This document shows positions 1 through 8,514 of a DNA stretch of 64,000 bases, one piece after another. Position 1 is the first letter of the stretch, and every line of letters starts with the position of its first letter. The notes under the pieces are model-generated. The model worked only from the letters and a program-made list of their open reading frames with translations. It was not told the origin of the DNA and made no database searches. The stretch is from assembly GCA_964462585.1 (NCBI GenBank), contig CAYXAK010000001.1:74197-138196 (forward strand), given 5' to 3'. The DNA comes from Halarsenatibacter sp964462585. Its GTDB lineage: Bacteria; Bacillota; Halanaerobiia; Halanaerobiales; Halarsenatibacteraceae. The position numbers and the translations under genes are program-made.

Positions 1-48
1 CACCACTATCACTATTAACTTTGCCAGCCAGTAGATGATGGTTTTCAT
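1..48 (-). CDS. Partial CDS, probable 1-acylglycerol-3-phosphate acyltransferase N-terminus
   Basis: Only the first 16 codons lie in the window. The ATG overlaps the cmk stop as ATGA, with a GA-rich ribosome site (GAGATGAGAG) just upstream. The peptide begins MKTIIYWLAKLIVIVV, a hydrophobic N-terminal segment. In many Firmicutes a plsC-type acyltransferase follows cmk and starts with such a membrane anchor. The identity is inferred from context and hydrophobicity; no catalytic motif is visible here. Confidence 0.5.
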   Translation of the reverse strand, partial: MKTIIYWLAKLIVIVV

Positions 49-722
49 TCTCTCATCTCACTCTCCGCCAGTTCTATTATTTTATCGGCCACCTCTTCAG
101 CTGAGAGATTATCGGAGTTGATAGTTATGGCTGAATCAGCCCTGACCAAGGGGGAGTGGCTTCTGTTCTTATCCTTTTTATCGCGTTTTTGCAGCTCTTT
201 TCTTACCTCTGCCAGGGATATATCCTCTCCCCGCTCCAGGAGTTCTCTATATCTTCTGCGTGCTCTCACATCCAGACTTGCTGTGAGATATATCTTCAGA
301 TCTGCGTCGGGGAGGACTCTGCTGCCTATATCACGTCCATCCATTATTATTCCCTTCTCCCGGGCAAACCGGCGCTGTTTTTCCAGCATGATCTCCCGCA
401 CCTCGGGAATACTGGCAATATCTGAGACATGTCTGTCTATATCCTGCCGGCGTATTCGGCTTGAAATCTCCTGATCGTTAAGGTAAATATTCTGGCGGCC
501 ATCCCTTTTAATCCTGCCGAACTCCATCTCAATATCTGCTGCCAGGCCGGAAATTTTTTCCTCGGTGATACTATCACAATCGGAATTTATCCAGGCCAGT
601 GTAACCGCCCTGTACATCGCCCCGGTATCGATATATTTGAGGTCAAGACGATGTGATACAATTTTGGCGGCGGTGCTCTTACCCGAGCCAGAAGGTCCAT
701 CGACTGCTATGGTTAGAGACAT
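45..722 (-). CDS. cmk: Cytidylate kinase
   Basis: Phosphorylates CMP and dCMP with ATP in the cytoplasm, supplying CDP for RNA, DNA and CDP-lipid synthesis. The 225-residue length is usual for the family. A P-loop GPSGSGKST spans residues 9-17, and MDGRDIGSRVLPDAD in the middle is the conserved CMP-binding region. An ATG follows a GGAGG ribosome site. It lies 16 bases after aroH, and its stop overlaps the next start by ATGA, so it is the penultimate visible gene of the fab-rnc operon. Confidence 0.95.
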   Translation of the reverse strand: MSLTIAVDGPSGSGKSTAAKIVSHRLDLKYIDTGAMYRAVTLAWINSDCDSITEEKISGLAADIEMEFGRIKRDGRQNIYLNDQEISSRIRRQDIDRHVSDIASIPEVREIMLEKQRRFAREKGIIMDGRDIGSRVLPDADLKIYLTASLDVRARRRYRELLERGEDISLAEVRKELQKRDKKDKNRSHSPLVRADSAITINSDNLSAEEVADKIIELAESEMRE

Positions 723-738
723 GCTGCCTTCCTCCCTA

Positions 739-1095
739 TCAACCCAGATCAGGCCTCAAATTGCTGGCTCTCCTGAGATATATATGATCAGCTTTCATTT
801 TTTCAGAGTTCTCTCGATCTACATGAACCAAAACCCGGATACAGAGCTCCATACTGTTCTCGATAGCCGGCTCCTGGCAGCTGAATAGTGGCAGGGAGGG
901 ATAGCCCATCTCCCGGAAAGCCCGGGCTGGATAGATGGCTGTAATATCCTGTGTGGAGGAGAAAATTATGCTGACGACTTCCTCAGAATCGATCTCATTT
1001 TCCTGAAATAGTTTTTGCATTAGCTCTTCCACCGCATCTCTGATATCCTCCTCTGTATCAGAGCCGGCGGTAACCGCTCCTCTGATAGCAATCAC
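739..1095 (-). CDS. aroH: Chorismate mutase, AroH type
   Basis: Converts chorismate to prephenate for Phe and Tyr synthesis. The 118 residues match the small trimeric Bacillus AroH class rather than the helical AroQ class: IRGA near the N-terminus (R5), an S-x-T-x-D-I-x-A-x-x-P-A-x-A-x-R-E segment, the QE pair and CIRVL with a conserved Arg, ending in LRPDL. The GTG start overlaps the rnc stop as GTGA, with GGAGGG inside the end of rnc, implying translational coupling. An aromatic amino acid gene in a lipid/RNA operon is a metabolic outlier. Confidence 0.93.
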   Translation of the reverse strand: MIAIRGAVTAGSDTEEDIRDAVEELMQKLFQENEIDSEEVVSIIFSSTQDITAIYPARAFREMGYPSLPLFSCQEPAIENSMELCIRVLVHVDRENSEKMKADHIYLRRASNLRPDLG

Positions 1096-1829
1096 TTCAA
1101 TCCCTCCAAATTTACATCCCGGTTATCGATATTCTTAAGAGCATCCCGGGCTGCTCTCTGTTCAGCCTTTTTTTTGCTGCTTCCCCGGCCTTTGCCCAGC
1201 TTATCTCCCTCCAGCTCTACAGAGACCACAAAGCTCTTATCGTGATCGGGCCCCTCTTCTGATATAACTTCATAGACAGGCCGCGACTGGCTGTTCTTCT
1301 GTATTTTTTCCTGCAGTATAGTCTTATAATCTCTGAGATAATCGCCTGTTCTGAGGCGCTGAAAATCCTCCTGGAAGAGATCGATTATAAAATCCTGGCA
1401 GCGCTCGAAACCTTCTTCCAGATATATAGCACCCAGCAGGGCTTCAAAGGCATCTGCCAGGATTGAATCTCTGTCCCGGCCTCCGGTCAGCTCCTCACCG
1501 TGGCCCAGCAGCAGGTGTCTGTTCATATCGAGATCCCTGGCCCTGCGGGCCAGAGATACTTCACTGACAAGTCTGGATTTCATCTTGGCCAGCTTGCCCT
1601 CGGCTGCCCGGGGGTAATTGTGGATGAGATGGGTGGAGATAGCCAGACCCAGAACCGAATCCCCTAAAAACTCCAGCCTCTCATTATCTTCAATATCCAG
1701 TTCTTTATTTTCATTGGGAAAAGAGCGGTGCGTAAGGGCCCTGCGCAGCAGGGATCTGTCCTGAAACTCAAAATTCAGTCTTTCCTCCAGCCGGCTCAGA
1801 CCGGCCTCTCTGTACAGCTTATCTGTCAA
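1092..1829 (-). CDS. rnc: Ribonuclease III
   Basis: Double-strand-specific endoribonuclease that processes rRNA precursors. The 245 residues contain the signature NERLEFLGDSVL at 49-60 with catalytic acidic residues, a second acidic site in DAFEALLGAIYLEEG, and a C-terminal double-stranded RNA-binding domain (about 165-240) ending in the KKAEQRAA-type helix. The start is a TTG (MTDKLYREAG). It follows fabF by 24 bases, matching the widespread acpP-fabF-rnc order. Confidence 0.96.
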   Translation of the reverse strand: MTDKLYREAGLSRLEERLNFEFQDRSLLRRALTHRSFPNENKELDIEDNERLEFLGDSVLGLAISTHLIHNYPRAAEGKLAKMKSRLVSEVSLARRARDLDMNRHLLLGHGEELTGGRDRDSILADAFEALLGAIYLEEGFERCQDFIIDLFQEDFQRLRTGDYLRDYKTILQEKIQKNSQSRPVYEVISEEGPDHDKSFVVSVELEGDKLGKGRGSSKKKAEQRAARDALKNIDNRDVNLEGLK

Positions 1830-1853
1830 TTACTTCACCATCCTCATTTTCAT

Positions 1854-3098
1854 TTAGATCTTATTCATGACCAGACAGGCGTTATGGCCGCCAAATCCAA
1901 AGGAGTTTGTCATAACACCCTGAACATCATCCACCTCTCTGCTCTCATTTGGTATATAATCCAGATCACATTCAGGGTCCGGATTTTCATAATTGATGGT
2001 CGGAGGCAAAACATTTGTTTCCAGAGCTTTGAGAGAGACTATGGTCTCCACAGCTCCGGCGGCACCTAGAAGATGGCCGGTCATGGATTTACTGGAGCTG
2101 ACATTGAGCTCATCGGCTCGATCAGCAAAAACGCTGCGGATGGCTTTTGTCTCAAGCTTATCGTTGAAAGGAGTTGATGTGCCATGGGCATTGATATAAT
2201 CAATCTTCTCTGCACTGACCCCGGATTCTTCAATAGCTGCGGACATAGCCCGGGCGGCTCCATCCCCTTCGGGATCGGGCTGGGTAATGTGATAGGCATC
2301 AGCTGTAGATCCATAGCCGCTTATCTCAGCATATATTTCTGCTCCTCTTTCTTTAGCAAATTCGTAATCTTCCAGGATTAACATACCGCTGCCTTCACCT
2401 ATTACAAATCCATCCCGCTCCTCATCAAAAGGTCTGCTGGCCTTCTGTGGTTCATCATTGCGGGTCGATAGAGCTTTCATATTGCCAAAACCGGCCAGGG
2501 CGGAAGGGGCGATAGAAGCTTCGGTGCCGCCGGCGATCATAACTCTGGCATCTCCCCTTTTGATGGTCTCCATGGCATCACCGATAGCATGTGTGGCTGA
2601 GGCACAGGCGGTAACTGTATTGCTGTTAGGTCCTTTGGCGCCGGCATAGATCGATATCTGGCCTGCACACATATTGGAGATCATCATGGGAATGAAAAAT
2701 GGACTTACACGCCCGGGACCTCGGCTGTGCAGTCTATCTATCTGTTCCTCTATAACCTCTATTCCGCCTATACCCGAACCGACTATCACACCTGTTTCAT
2801 CTTCAATATCCTCATCTATTTCCAGTCCGGCATCCTCCAGAGCTTCCAGGGCTGTATAGACTCCGTACTGGGTGAAGAGCGCCATCCTTCTGCGGGATTT
2901 TTTATCTATATAGCAGTCGGGGTTAAACTCCATTATCTCCGCACCTATCTGGCTGGGATAGTTTTCAATATCATCTATACTTTCAATCTTTTTAATGCCC
3001 GACTTCCCTGCTGATATATTTTTCCAGAACTTTTCGATGTTATCTCCCAGAGAAGTAAGCACTCCCATTCCTGTGACCACGACTCTGTTTTCCCTCAC
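1854..3098 (-). CDS. fabF: Beta-ketoacyl-ACP synthase II
   Basis: Condenses malonyl-ACP with growing acyl-ACP in type II fatty acid elongation. The catalytic Cys is in NTVTACASATHA (C165 from the start used here), with active-site His in NAHGTSTPFND and MTGHLLGAAGA. I place the start at the GTG giving MRENRVVVTGMG because GAGGAGG lies 9 bases upstream; the in-frame start further upstream would contain that ribosome site. About 414 residues, normal for FabF. A hairpin with a T-tract separates it from acpP, so its expression may be lower than that of the upstream genes. Confidence 0.95.
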   Translation of the reverse strand: MRENRVVVTGMGVLTSLGDNIEKFWKNISAGKSGIKKIESIDDIENYPSQIGAEIMEFNPDCYIDKKSRRRMALFTQYGVYTALEALEDAGLEIDEDIEDETGVIVGSGIGGIEVIEEQIDRLHSRGPGRVSPFFIPMMISNMCAGQISIYAGAKGPNSNTVTACASATHAIGDAMETIKRGDARVMIAGGTEASIAPSALAGFGNMKALSTRNDEPQKASRPFDEERDGFVIGEGSGMLILEDYEFAKERGAEIYAEISGYGSTADAYHITQPDPEGDGAARAMSAAIEESGVSAEKIDYINAHGTSTPFNDKLETKAIRSVFADRADELNVSSSKSMTGHLLGAAGAVETIVSLKALETNVLPPTINYENPDPECDLDYIPNESREVDDVQGVMTNSFGFGGHNACLVMNKI

Positions 3099-3137
3099 AA
3101 AATTTACCTCCTCAAATCTATTGATCAATTTAAATTG

Positions 3138-3166
3138 AAAAAATGTCCCCGCTCACAGGCGGGGAC
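3138..3166 (-). terminator. Intra-operon hairpin with T-tract between acpP and fabF
   Basis: On the minus strand an 8-bp perfect stem (GTCCCCGC/GCGGGGAC) with a 6-base loop is followed by ATTTTTTC. This has the form of an intrinsic terminator, yet fabF and rnc lie downstream in the same direction. It may cause partial termination or set a high acpP to fabF ratio. I saw no strong promoter between it and fabF. Confidence 0.6.
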
Positions 3167-3184
3167 GTATTTTAAGTTAATTTA

Positions 3185-3418
3185 TTACATGTTTTCCTCG
3201 AGATAATCGACAGCATCCTGAACAGTACCGATCTTTTCGGCATCTTCATCGGGGATCTCCAGATCGAATTCCTCCTCAATAGCCATGACAAGTTCAACTA
3301 CATCAAGGGAATCCGCTCCCAGATCATCGATGAAGGAAGCGTCAGCAGTTACTTCGTCTTCACCCACTGCCAGCTCTTCAGCTATTAGCTCCTTTACTTT
3401 CTCAAATAGTTCTGCCAT
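3185..3418 (-). CDS. acpP: Acyl carrier protein
   Basis: Carries growing acyl chains on a phosphopantetheine arm. The 77-residue acidic protein has the attachment Ser in GADSLD (S37). The start is set at MAELFEKVKE because AAAGGAGG lies just upstream; the longer in-frame reading simply translates that ribosome site. It sits directly after fabG (17-base gap). A strong ribosome site fits the high level expected of ACP. Confidence 0.97.
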   Translation of the reverse strand: MAELFEKVKELIAEELAVGEDEVTADASFIDDLGADSLDVVELVMAIEEEFDLEIPDEDAEKIGTVQDAVDYLEENM

Positions 3419-3435
3419 GCTATTTTCACCTCCTT

Positions 3436-4194
3436 TCAAATTCCAAGTCCTCCTGTAACTTTGATGACTTCTCCTGTTATATATTGAGCTTGCTCGGACG
3501 CCAAAAATGCAACTGTATCGGCAACTTCTTCGGGTTTTCCCGCCCGCTCTAGAGGAATATTATCAAGCATTTTTTCCCGGGCCTCCTCCGGCATGGATTC
3601 GGTCATCTCAGTGGCGATAAAACCCGGAGCAACTGCATTTATCGTAATGTTTCGAGAAGCTACCTCCCGGGCTAAAGATCTGGTAAACCCTATCACACCG
3701 GCTTTGGCAGCACAGTAATTGGTCTGACCGGGATTGCCCATGGTCGCCACAACAGAGGTCATATTGATTATCCTTCCCCCGCGGGCTTTCATCATGGGCC
3801 TGATGACAGACTGTGTGCAGTTAAATACACCGGTGAGGTTAACATCTATAACATCCTGCCATTCATCTTCATCCATTCTCAGCAGGAGATTATCCCTGTT
3901 TATGCCCGCATTATTAACAAGTATATCAATACGCTCAAATTCATGCAAGGCCGAGTCGATCAGTTCATCGGCTTGAACTTTCTGGCTGATATCAGCCTGT
4001 TTTACTGCTGCATTGCCCGAGCCCTCCAGAGAATTTAGCTCATCTGCCAGGTCCTCTGCCTGTTTCCGGCTGGAATCGCTGGAGTGATTTATCATCACAT
4101 CTGCACCGAGTCCGGCCAGCCTCATGGCACAGGCCCTGCCTATCCCCCTGGAAGAGCCGGTTATTACTGCGCTTTTGCCCTCCAGATCTATCAT
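3436..4194 (-). CDS. fabG: 3-oxoacyl-ACP reductase
   Basis: NADPH-dependent reduction of 3-ketoacyl-ACP in fatty acid elongation. It is a 252-residue short-chain dehydrogenase with cofactor motif TGSSRGIG (12-19), NNAG (94-97), the catalytic Ser near 147, and Y160-x3-K164 in TNYCAAKAG. The C-terminus YITGEVIKVTGGLGI is typical of FabG. The start overlaps the fabD stop by ATGA, behind GGAGG. Confidence 0.97.
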   Translation of the reverse strand: MIDLEGKSAVITGSSRGIGRACAMRLAGLGADVMINHSSDSSRKQAEDLADELNSLEGSGNAAVKQADISQKVQADELIDSALHEFERIDILVNNAGINRDNLLLRMDEDEWQDVIDVNLTGVFNCTQSVIRPMMKARGGRIINMTSVVATMGNPGQTNYCAAKAGVIGFTRSLAREVASRNITINAVAPGFIATEMTESMPEEAREKMLDNIPLERAGKPEEVADTVAFLASEQAQYITGEVIKVTGGLGI

Positions 4195-5129
4195 GTTAAT
4201 TCCTCCAGAACTTCCTCCAGATCCTGAGGATTGCGTGTATTATAGCAGGTGAGTGAGCGATCTATTCTCAGCAGCAGTCCCTTCAAGACCCTGCCAGGCC
4301 CAACTTCCACAAAGGTATCTATACCTTCGGCAGCCATATTTTCAATCGTCTCCACCCAGCGGACTGAACTTGTGAGCTGTCTCAGCAAATTTTCCTTGAT
4401 CTCCGCAGCATCGGAAGTTTTTTGGGCGGAAACGTTGGCAACCAGCGGTATATCGAGATCTTTGATTTCCATATCTGCCAGAGCCTCTTCCAGCCGTCCT
4501 ACAGCCGGCTCCATCAAACTGGAATGGAAGGGACCGCTGACGGGAAGCTCGATGACTTTTCTGGCATCTTCTTTTTTGCACCTTTCCACAGCAGAGCTGA
4601 CTGCTTCCTTCTCTCCGGAGATAACAAATTGGTTGGGGGTGTTGAAATTGGCGATTTCACAGACACCATTAACATGAGAGCAGATATTTTCCACCTGAGC
4701 TAGATCGAGGCCGATTATAGCTGCCATAGAGCCCAGTCCGGCCGGCAGTGCTTCTTCCATGGCCCGGCCTCTTTCTCTGACAAGCCGGAGATTGCTCCTG
4801 AAATCAATGCCCCCGGCTGCCGTGAGGGCGCTGTATTCGCCCAAACTGTGGCCTGCCACCAGCTCGGGATATATGCCATTATCATTGAGAATTCTGTTTA
4901 CGGCTGAGCTCAACACAAAAAGAGCGGGCTGGGTGTTTTCGGTTAGATTCAGATCATATTCAGGCCCCTCAAAACATATCCTCTTCAGATCGAGATTGAG
5001 GATCTTCTCCGCTCTATCGAAAAAATTGTTGACAATATCGTATTCTTCGGCGAGTTCGCTGCCCATTCCCACTTCCTGGGCACCCTGTCCGGGGAATAAA
5101 AAGGCTATTCTGTTTTTACCCATTGTCAC
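4191..5129 (-). CDS. fabD: Malonyl-CoA:ACP transacylase
   Basis: Loads malonyl groups from CoA onto ACP. The 312 residues hold FPGQGAQ near the N-terminus, the nucleophile Ser in GHSLGEY (S95) and catalytic His in SGPFHSSLM (H202). The start is a GTG seven bases after AGGAGG; an ATG two codons later is an alternative. It overlaps the end of fabK by 14 bases and the start of fabG by 4, so it is tightly coupled in the fab operon. Confidence 0.96.
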   Translation of the reverse strand: MTMGKNRIAFLFPGQGAQEVGMGSELAEEYDIVNNFFDRAEKILNLDLKRICFEGPEYDLNLTENTQPALFVLSSAVNRILNDNGIYPELVAGHSLGEYSALTAAGGIDFRSNLRLVRERGRAMEEALPAGLGSMAAIIGLDLAQVENICSHVNGVCEIANFNTPNQFVISGEKEAVSSAVERCKKEDARKVIELPVSGPFHSSLMEPAVGRLEEALADMEIKDLDIPLVANVSAQKTSDAAEIKENLLRQLTSSVRWVETIENMAAEGIDTFVEVGPGRVLKGLLLRIDRSLTCYNTRNPQDLEEVLEELT

Positions 5130-6090
5130 TTTTCACCCTCCTGTAACTGCTGCACTGAGAAGATAGCATATCTTCGGCTTCTGCCATGATCTCCGTTATA
5201 ATATCTTCTGCAGATGATATTCTATCCACCATCCCGGAAATCTGTCCTGCCATCACACTGCCCCGATCGACATCACCATCTTTCACTGCCTGGCGCAGAC
5301 TGCCCTGAGCAAGCTCTTCTATCCTGTCCTGCTCTGCGCCCTTTTCTTCCAGTTTGTGGATCTTATGCGTGAGCTTATTTTTGAGAGTGCGGACCGGGTG
5401 ACCGGTGCTTCTTCCCGTCACCACAGCATCTCTATCCCGGGCCCCAATAATGGCCTTCTTGTACTCCTCCGAGGCGGTGCATTCTTCAGCACAGATAAAT
5501 CTTGTTCCCATCTGAACTGCTTCAGCTCCCAGATTGAAGGCGGCCAGAAGACCGCGAGCATCGGCTATGCCGCCGGCAGCCACAACGGGTATATCAACTT
5601 TGTCCACAATTTGAGGTATGAGAGCAATAGAACCCAGCTGACCGATATGGCCTCCGGCTTCATTTCCTTCGGCTATGACGGCAGTGATATCGAGCCTGGT
5701 CAATCTGCGGGCCAGCGCTGACGATGATACGACCGGAATGACTTTTATCCCGGCTTCTCTAAGCTCATCTATATATTTGCCGGGATTTCCCGCTCCGGTC
5801 GTGACTATGGGAACATCTTTCTCTATAACCAGATCGACGATATCCTCCACGTGAGGTGACAGGAGCATTATATTGACAGCTATGGGATTGTCGGTGATCT
5901 CACTGGCCTTATCAATCTCATCGGCTATCCTCTCAGCCGGGGCATTGCCCGCCCCTATAACACCGAGTCCGCCGGCAGCTGAGACGGCGCCGGATAATTC
6001 ACCGGTTGCCACCCAGGCCATTCCTCCCTGGATTATAGGATATTCGATATTCAGCTCCTCACATAGAGATGTCCGGAAAAAATTCGACAT
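5116..6090 (-). CDS. fabK: Enoyl-ACP reductase II, FMN-dependent
   Basis: Performs the last reduction of the elongation cycle using FMN and NAD(P)H. The protein is a TIM-barrel nitronate-monooxygenase relative with PIIQGGMAWVA near the start, EGNEAGGHIG, and the flavin-phosphate region VVAAGGIADARGLLAAFNLGAEAVQMGTRF split across the middle. The start MSNFFRTSLC is chosen because AAAGGAGG lies 8 bases upstream. Placement between fabH and fabD supports FabK rather than a nitronate monooxygenase. No fabI or fabL is in the window. Confidence 0.93.
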   Translation of the reverse strand: MSNFFRTSLCEELNIEYPIIQGGMAWVATGELSGAVSAAGGLGVIGAGNAPAERIADEIDKASEITDNPIAVNIMLLSPHVEDIVDLVIEKDVPIVTTGAGNPGKYIDELREAGIKVIPVVSSSALARRLTRLDITAVIAEGNEAGGHIGQLGSIALIPQIVDKVDIPVVAAGGIADARGLLAAFNLGAEAVQMGTRFICAEECTASEEYKKAIIGARDRDAVVTGRSTGHPVRTLKNKLTHKIHKLEEKGAEQDRIEELAQGSLRQAVKDGDVDRGSVMAGQISGMVDRISSAEDIITEIMAEAEDMLSSQCSSYRRVKSDNG

Positions 6091-6143
6091 GTAAATGCCT
6101 CCTTTATACTCCAACCCTGCAGATGCTCATGCATCGATTTCAA

Positions 6144-7127
6144 TTACTGCCATTCAAGTGCTGCTGCAGCCCAGGTTAAACCCGCTCCAAAAGCTACAAG
6201 CACCAGCAGATCCCCCGGGGATATTCTCTTATTTTCCACTGCTTCAGTAAGTGCCAGGGGGACTGAGGCACTGGAGGTATTGCCATAATAGGGCAGATTA
6301 ACCATAACCTCATCCTCGTCTAAATCCAGCCTCTTAGCAGCTGCAGAGATTATGCGGGTATTGGCCTGATGGGGGATAAAGAGGTCAACATCATCCGGTC
6401 TATAGCCTGCTTCATCCAGAACTTCTATAGAAGCCGCCCCCATCTTCTTGACCGCAAACTTGAATACCTGGTTACCCTCCATCTTGATATGGTGCAATCT
6501 GTTATCGACAGTTTCATGTGTGGCCGGATTGAGTGAGCCGCCTCCAGGCATATTGAGACTTCCAGCACCACTGCCATCCGACCCTAAAATTGTGCTCAAT
6601 ATTCCGCCGTTATCTGCCGGCTGCAGAACAGCTGCACCGGCTCCATCTCCAAAAAGAACACAGGTAGAGCGATCCTCCCAGTCCACAAACTTGGATAGAG
6701 TTTCCGCTCCCACAACCAGGATATTATCGTAAGTACCGGATCTGATAAACTGATCGGCCACACTCAGGCCGTAGACAAAGCCCGAACAGCCTGCTTCCAG
6801 ATCGAAAGCTCCTGCACTATCAGCTCCCAGCTTCTCCTGCAGCAGACATGCTGTGGCCGGGAAGAACATATCGGGGGAGGCGGTGGCCACCAGAATTAAA
6901 TCCAGATCAGCTGGAGAAAGAGCCGCATCTTTTAAGGCTTTTCGGGCAGCTTCCAGACCGAGATCAGAGGTGGCAGTATCCTCGTCTGCTATTCTTCTTT
7001 CCCTTATACCTGTGCGCTGTCTTATCCATTCATCGCTGGTATCGACCATCTCTTCTAAATCCTCATTTGTCAGTACATTATCGGGTAAATATTTATCGAT
7101 TCCTGTAATTACCGCCCTGCGTGACAT
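6144..7127 (-). CDS. fabH: Beta-ketoacyl-ACP synthase III
   Basis: Initiates fatty acid synthesis by condensing acyl-CoA with malonyl-ACP. The 327 residues include catalytic Cys in LEAGCSGFVYG (C114), His in FIPHQANTRI and Asn in YYGNTSSASVP. The ATG follows the plsX stop directly (TAAATG), implying translational coupling. The order plsX-fabH matches many Clostridia and Halanaerobiales. Confidence 0.97.
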   Translation of the reverse strand: MSRRAVITGIDKYLPDNVLTNEDLEEMVDTSDEWIRQRTGIRERRIADEDTATSDLGLEAARKALKDAALSPADLDLILVATASPDMFFPATACLLQEKLGADSAGAFDLEAGCSGFVYGLSVADQFIRSGTYDNILVVGAETLSKFVDWEDRSTCVLFGDGAGAAVLQPADNGGILSTILGSDGSGAGSLNMPGGGSLNPATHETVDNRLHHIKMEGNQVFKFAVKKMGAASIEVLDEAGYRPDDVDLFIPHQANTRIISAAAKRLDLDEDEVMVNLPYYGNTSSASVPLALTEAVENKRISPGDLLVLVAFGAGLTWAAAALEWQ

Positions 7128-8135
7128 TTAATCTTCACCTTCCTCACTAATTTCTCGAGCAATTATATCGACTATATTCTGTTCTGCTGTCTCACGGGCC
7201 ACCCTGACGGCATTTTTAATGGCAGTTGCATCTGAACTGCCGTGGCTTATTATGACATTGCCCTTCAAGCCCAGCATGGGAGCACCGCCATACTGGCGGT
7301 AATCGACTTCATCTTTCATCTTTTTCAGCGAATTTTTGGCCAGAAAAGCTCCCAGTTTGGAGCGCATATCCCCTGTCAGAGCGTCTTTCAATAGATCAAA
7401 CATAAAATCTCCCAGACCCTCGACTGTCTTCAAAATAACATTGCCCACAAAGCCATCACAGAGGATCACATCGTATTCACCGGTAAATATATCTCTGCCT
7501 TCAATATTGCCGGCGAAATTATTGACACGATCATCCTCCTCGATGAGTTCATGAGCTCTATCTATCATTTTGTTGCCTTTGCCCTTCTCCTCGCCCACAT
7601 TCATAAGCCCCAGTCTGGGATTATCTCTGCCCAGAATATTTCGGGCATATATCTCTCCCATAATAGCATACTGGGGCAGGTATTCGGCCTGGCAGTTGGC
7701 ATTGGCCCCCATATCCAGAATTAGACTGGGCTCTTTCTTTGAGGGAAAGAGAGTGGCAATGGCGGGCCTTTTGATCCCGCTGATTCGTCCGACTTTGAGA
7801 ATGCCGGCCGCCAGAGATGCGCCCGTGTTGCCGGCAGAGACCAGAGCTTCTGCCTCTTTATTATGTAATAGGTCGGCCGCCCTGCCGATCGAGGTGTCAT
7901 CTTTTCTGCGCAGGGCTTTAGCCGGTTTTTCATCCATGTTAATAACCTGCTGACAGTCGATTATCTCCATCCTCTCACGCAGACTCCTGTCAGCGGGCAG
8001 CAAGCCTTTGATCCTATCCTCCGGGCCTGTGAGGATGACCTCGATATCTTCATATTCTCCGGCTGCTTCTATACTTCCCTCCACTACAGCTTCAGGAGCA
8101 TTATCTCCTCCCATGGCATCAACAACTATCTTCAT
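7128..8135 (-). CDS. plsX: Phosphate acyltransferase
   Basis: Makes acyl-phosphate from acyl-ACP for glycerol-3-phosphate acylation by PlsY. The sequence has MKIVVDAMGGDNAP at the start, GNTGASLAAG and ILCDGFVGNV. I start at the ATG giving MKIVVDAMGG because GAGGTGG lies 8 bases upstream; the in-frame GTG four codons earlier lies within that site. It is the first gene of the fab operon, preceded by a good sigma-70-type promoter. No FapR gene lies next to it, unlike in Bacillus. Confidence 0.96.
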   Translation of the reverse strand: MKIVVDAMGGDNAPEAVVEGSIEAAGEYEDIEVILTGPEDRIKGLLPADRSLRERMEIIDCQQVINMDEKPAKALRRKDDTSIGRAADLLHNKEAEALVSAGNTGASLAAGILKVGRISGIKRPAIATLFPSKKEPSLILDMGANANCQAEYLPQYAIMGEIYARNILGRDNPRLGLMNVGEEKGKGNKMIDRAHELIEEDDRVNNFAGNIEGRDIFTGEYDVILCDGFVGNVILKTVEGLGDFMFDLLKDALTGDMRSKLGAFLAKNSLKKMKDEVDYRQYGGAPMLGLKGNVIISHGSSDATAIKNAVRVARETAEQNIVDIIAREISEEGED

Positions 8136-8208
8136 TTTATGAGCCACCTCACAGTAACATAAATTACCATTAATTCTTTTTTATTCTATCTGCAGTTAAC
8201 TTGACAAC

Positions 8209-8237
8209 ATTATATATAATAACCCGTGATAATTCAA
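8209..8237 (-). promoter_or_regulatory. Promoter of the plsX-fab operon
   Basis: On the minus strand TTGAAT and TATAAT are separated by exactly 17 bases, ending about 70 bases upstream of plsX and just downstream of the rpmF terminator. It is the only strong promoter seen before the 11-gene run plsX to plsC. I did not see a FapR-like inverted repeat overlapping it. Confidence 0.7.
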
Positions 8238-8240
8238 GCG

Positions 8241-8275
8241 AAAAAGAAAACCTGCAGTATCGGGTTAACTGCAGG
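8241..8275 (-). terminator. Intrinsic terminator after rpmF
   Basis: Minus-strand stem CCTGCAGT/ACTGCAGG (8 bp, perfect) with a 9-base loop, followed by TTTTCTTTTT. It ends the DUF177-rpmF transcript immediately before the plsX promoter, insulating the fatty-acid operon from the ribosomal protein unit. Confidence 0.85.
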
Positions 8276-8293
8276 CTTTATCTCTATAAACTT

Positions 8294-8476
8294 TTACTCT
8301 TCATCGATAGAAATAACTTCGCGTCCCTTATAGTGACCGCAATGAGGGCATACTCTGTGGGGCATTACAAGCCCCTCACAGCTGGGACAGTTAACCAGAT
8401 TGGGAGGGGTTATTTTCTTGTGAGTTCTCCTCTTGCGTTTGCGCGTTTTAGAAGTGCGTCTCTTTGGAACAGCCAT
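8294..8476 (-). CDS. rpmF: 50S ribosomal protein bL32
   Basis: Large-subunit ribosomal protein of 60 residues. It begins MAVPKRRTSKTRKRKRRTHK and carries a zinc ribbon with C30-x2-C33 and C43-x2-C46, so this is the zinc-binding form. It follows the DUF177 gene by about 40 bases, the conserved pairing across bacteria, and is closed by a strong terminator. Confidence 0.98.
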   Translation of the reverse strand: MAVPKRRTSKTRKRKRRTHKKITPPNLVNCPSCEGLVMPHRVCPHCGHYKGREVISIDEE

Positions 8477-8514
8477 GGTGCCAACACCTCCTTACAGAAT
8501 TAAAATGTTCTCCA

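Noticed and set aside
8136..8208. FapR operator near the plsX promoter
   Set aside because: No convincing inverted repeat resembling the FapR box was found; short AT palindromes there are not specific.
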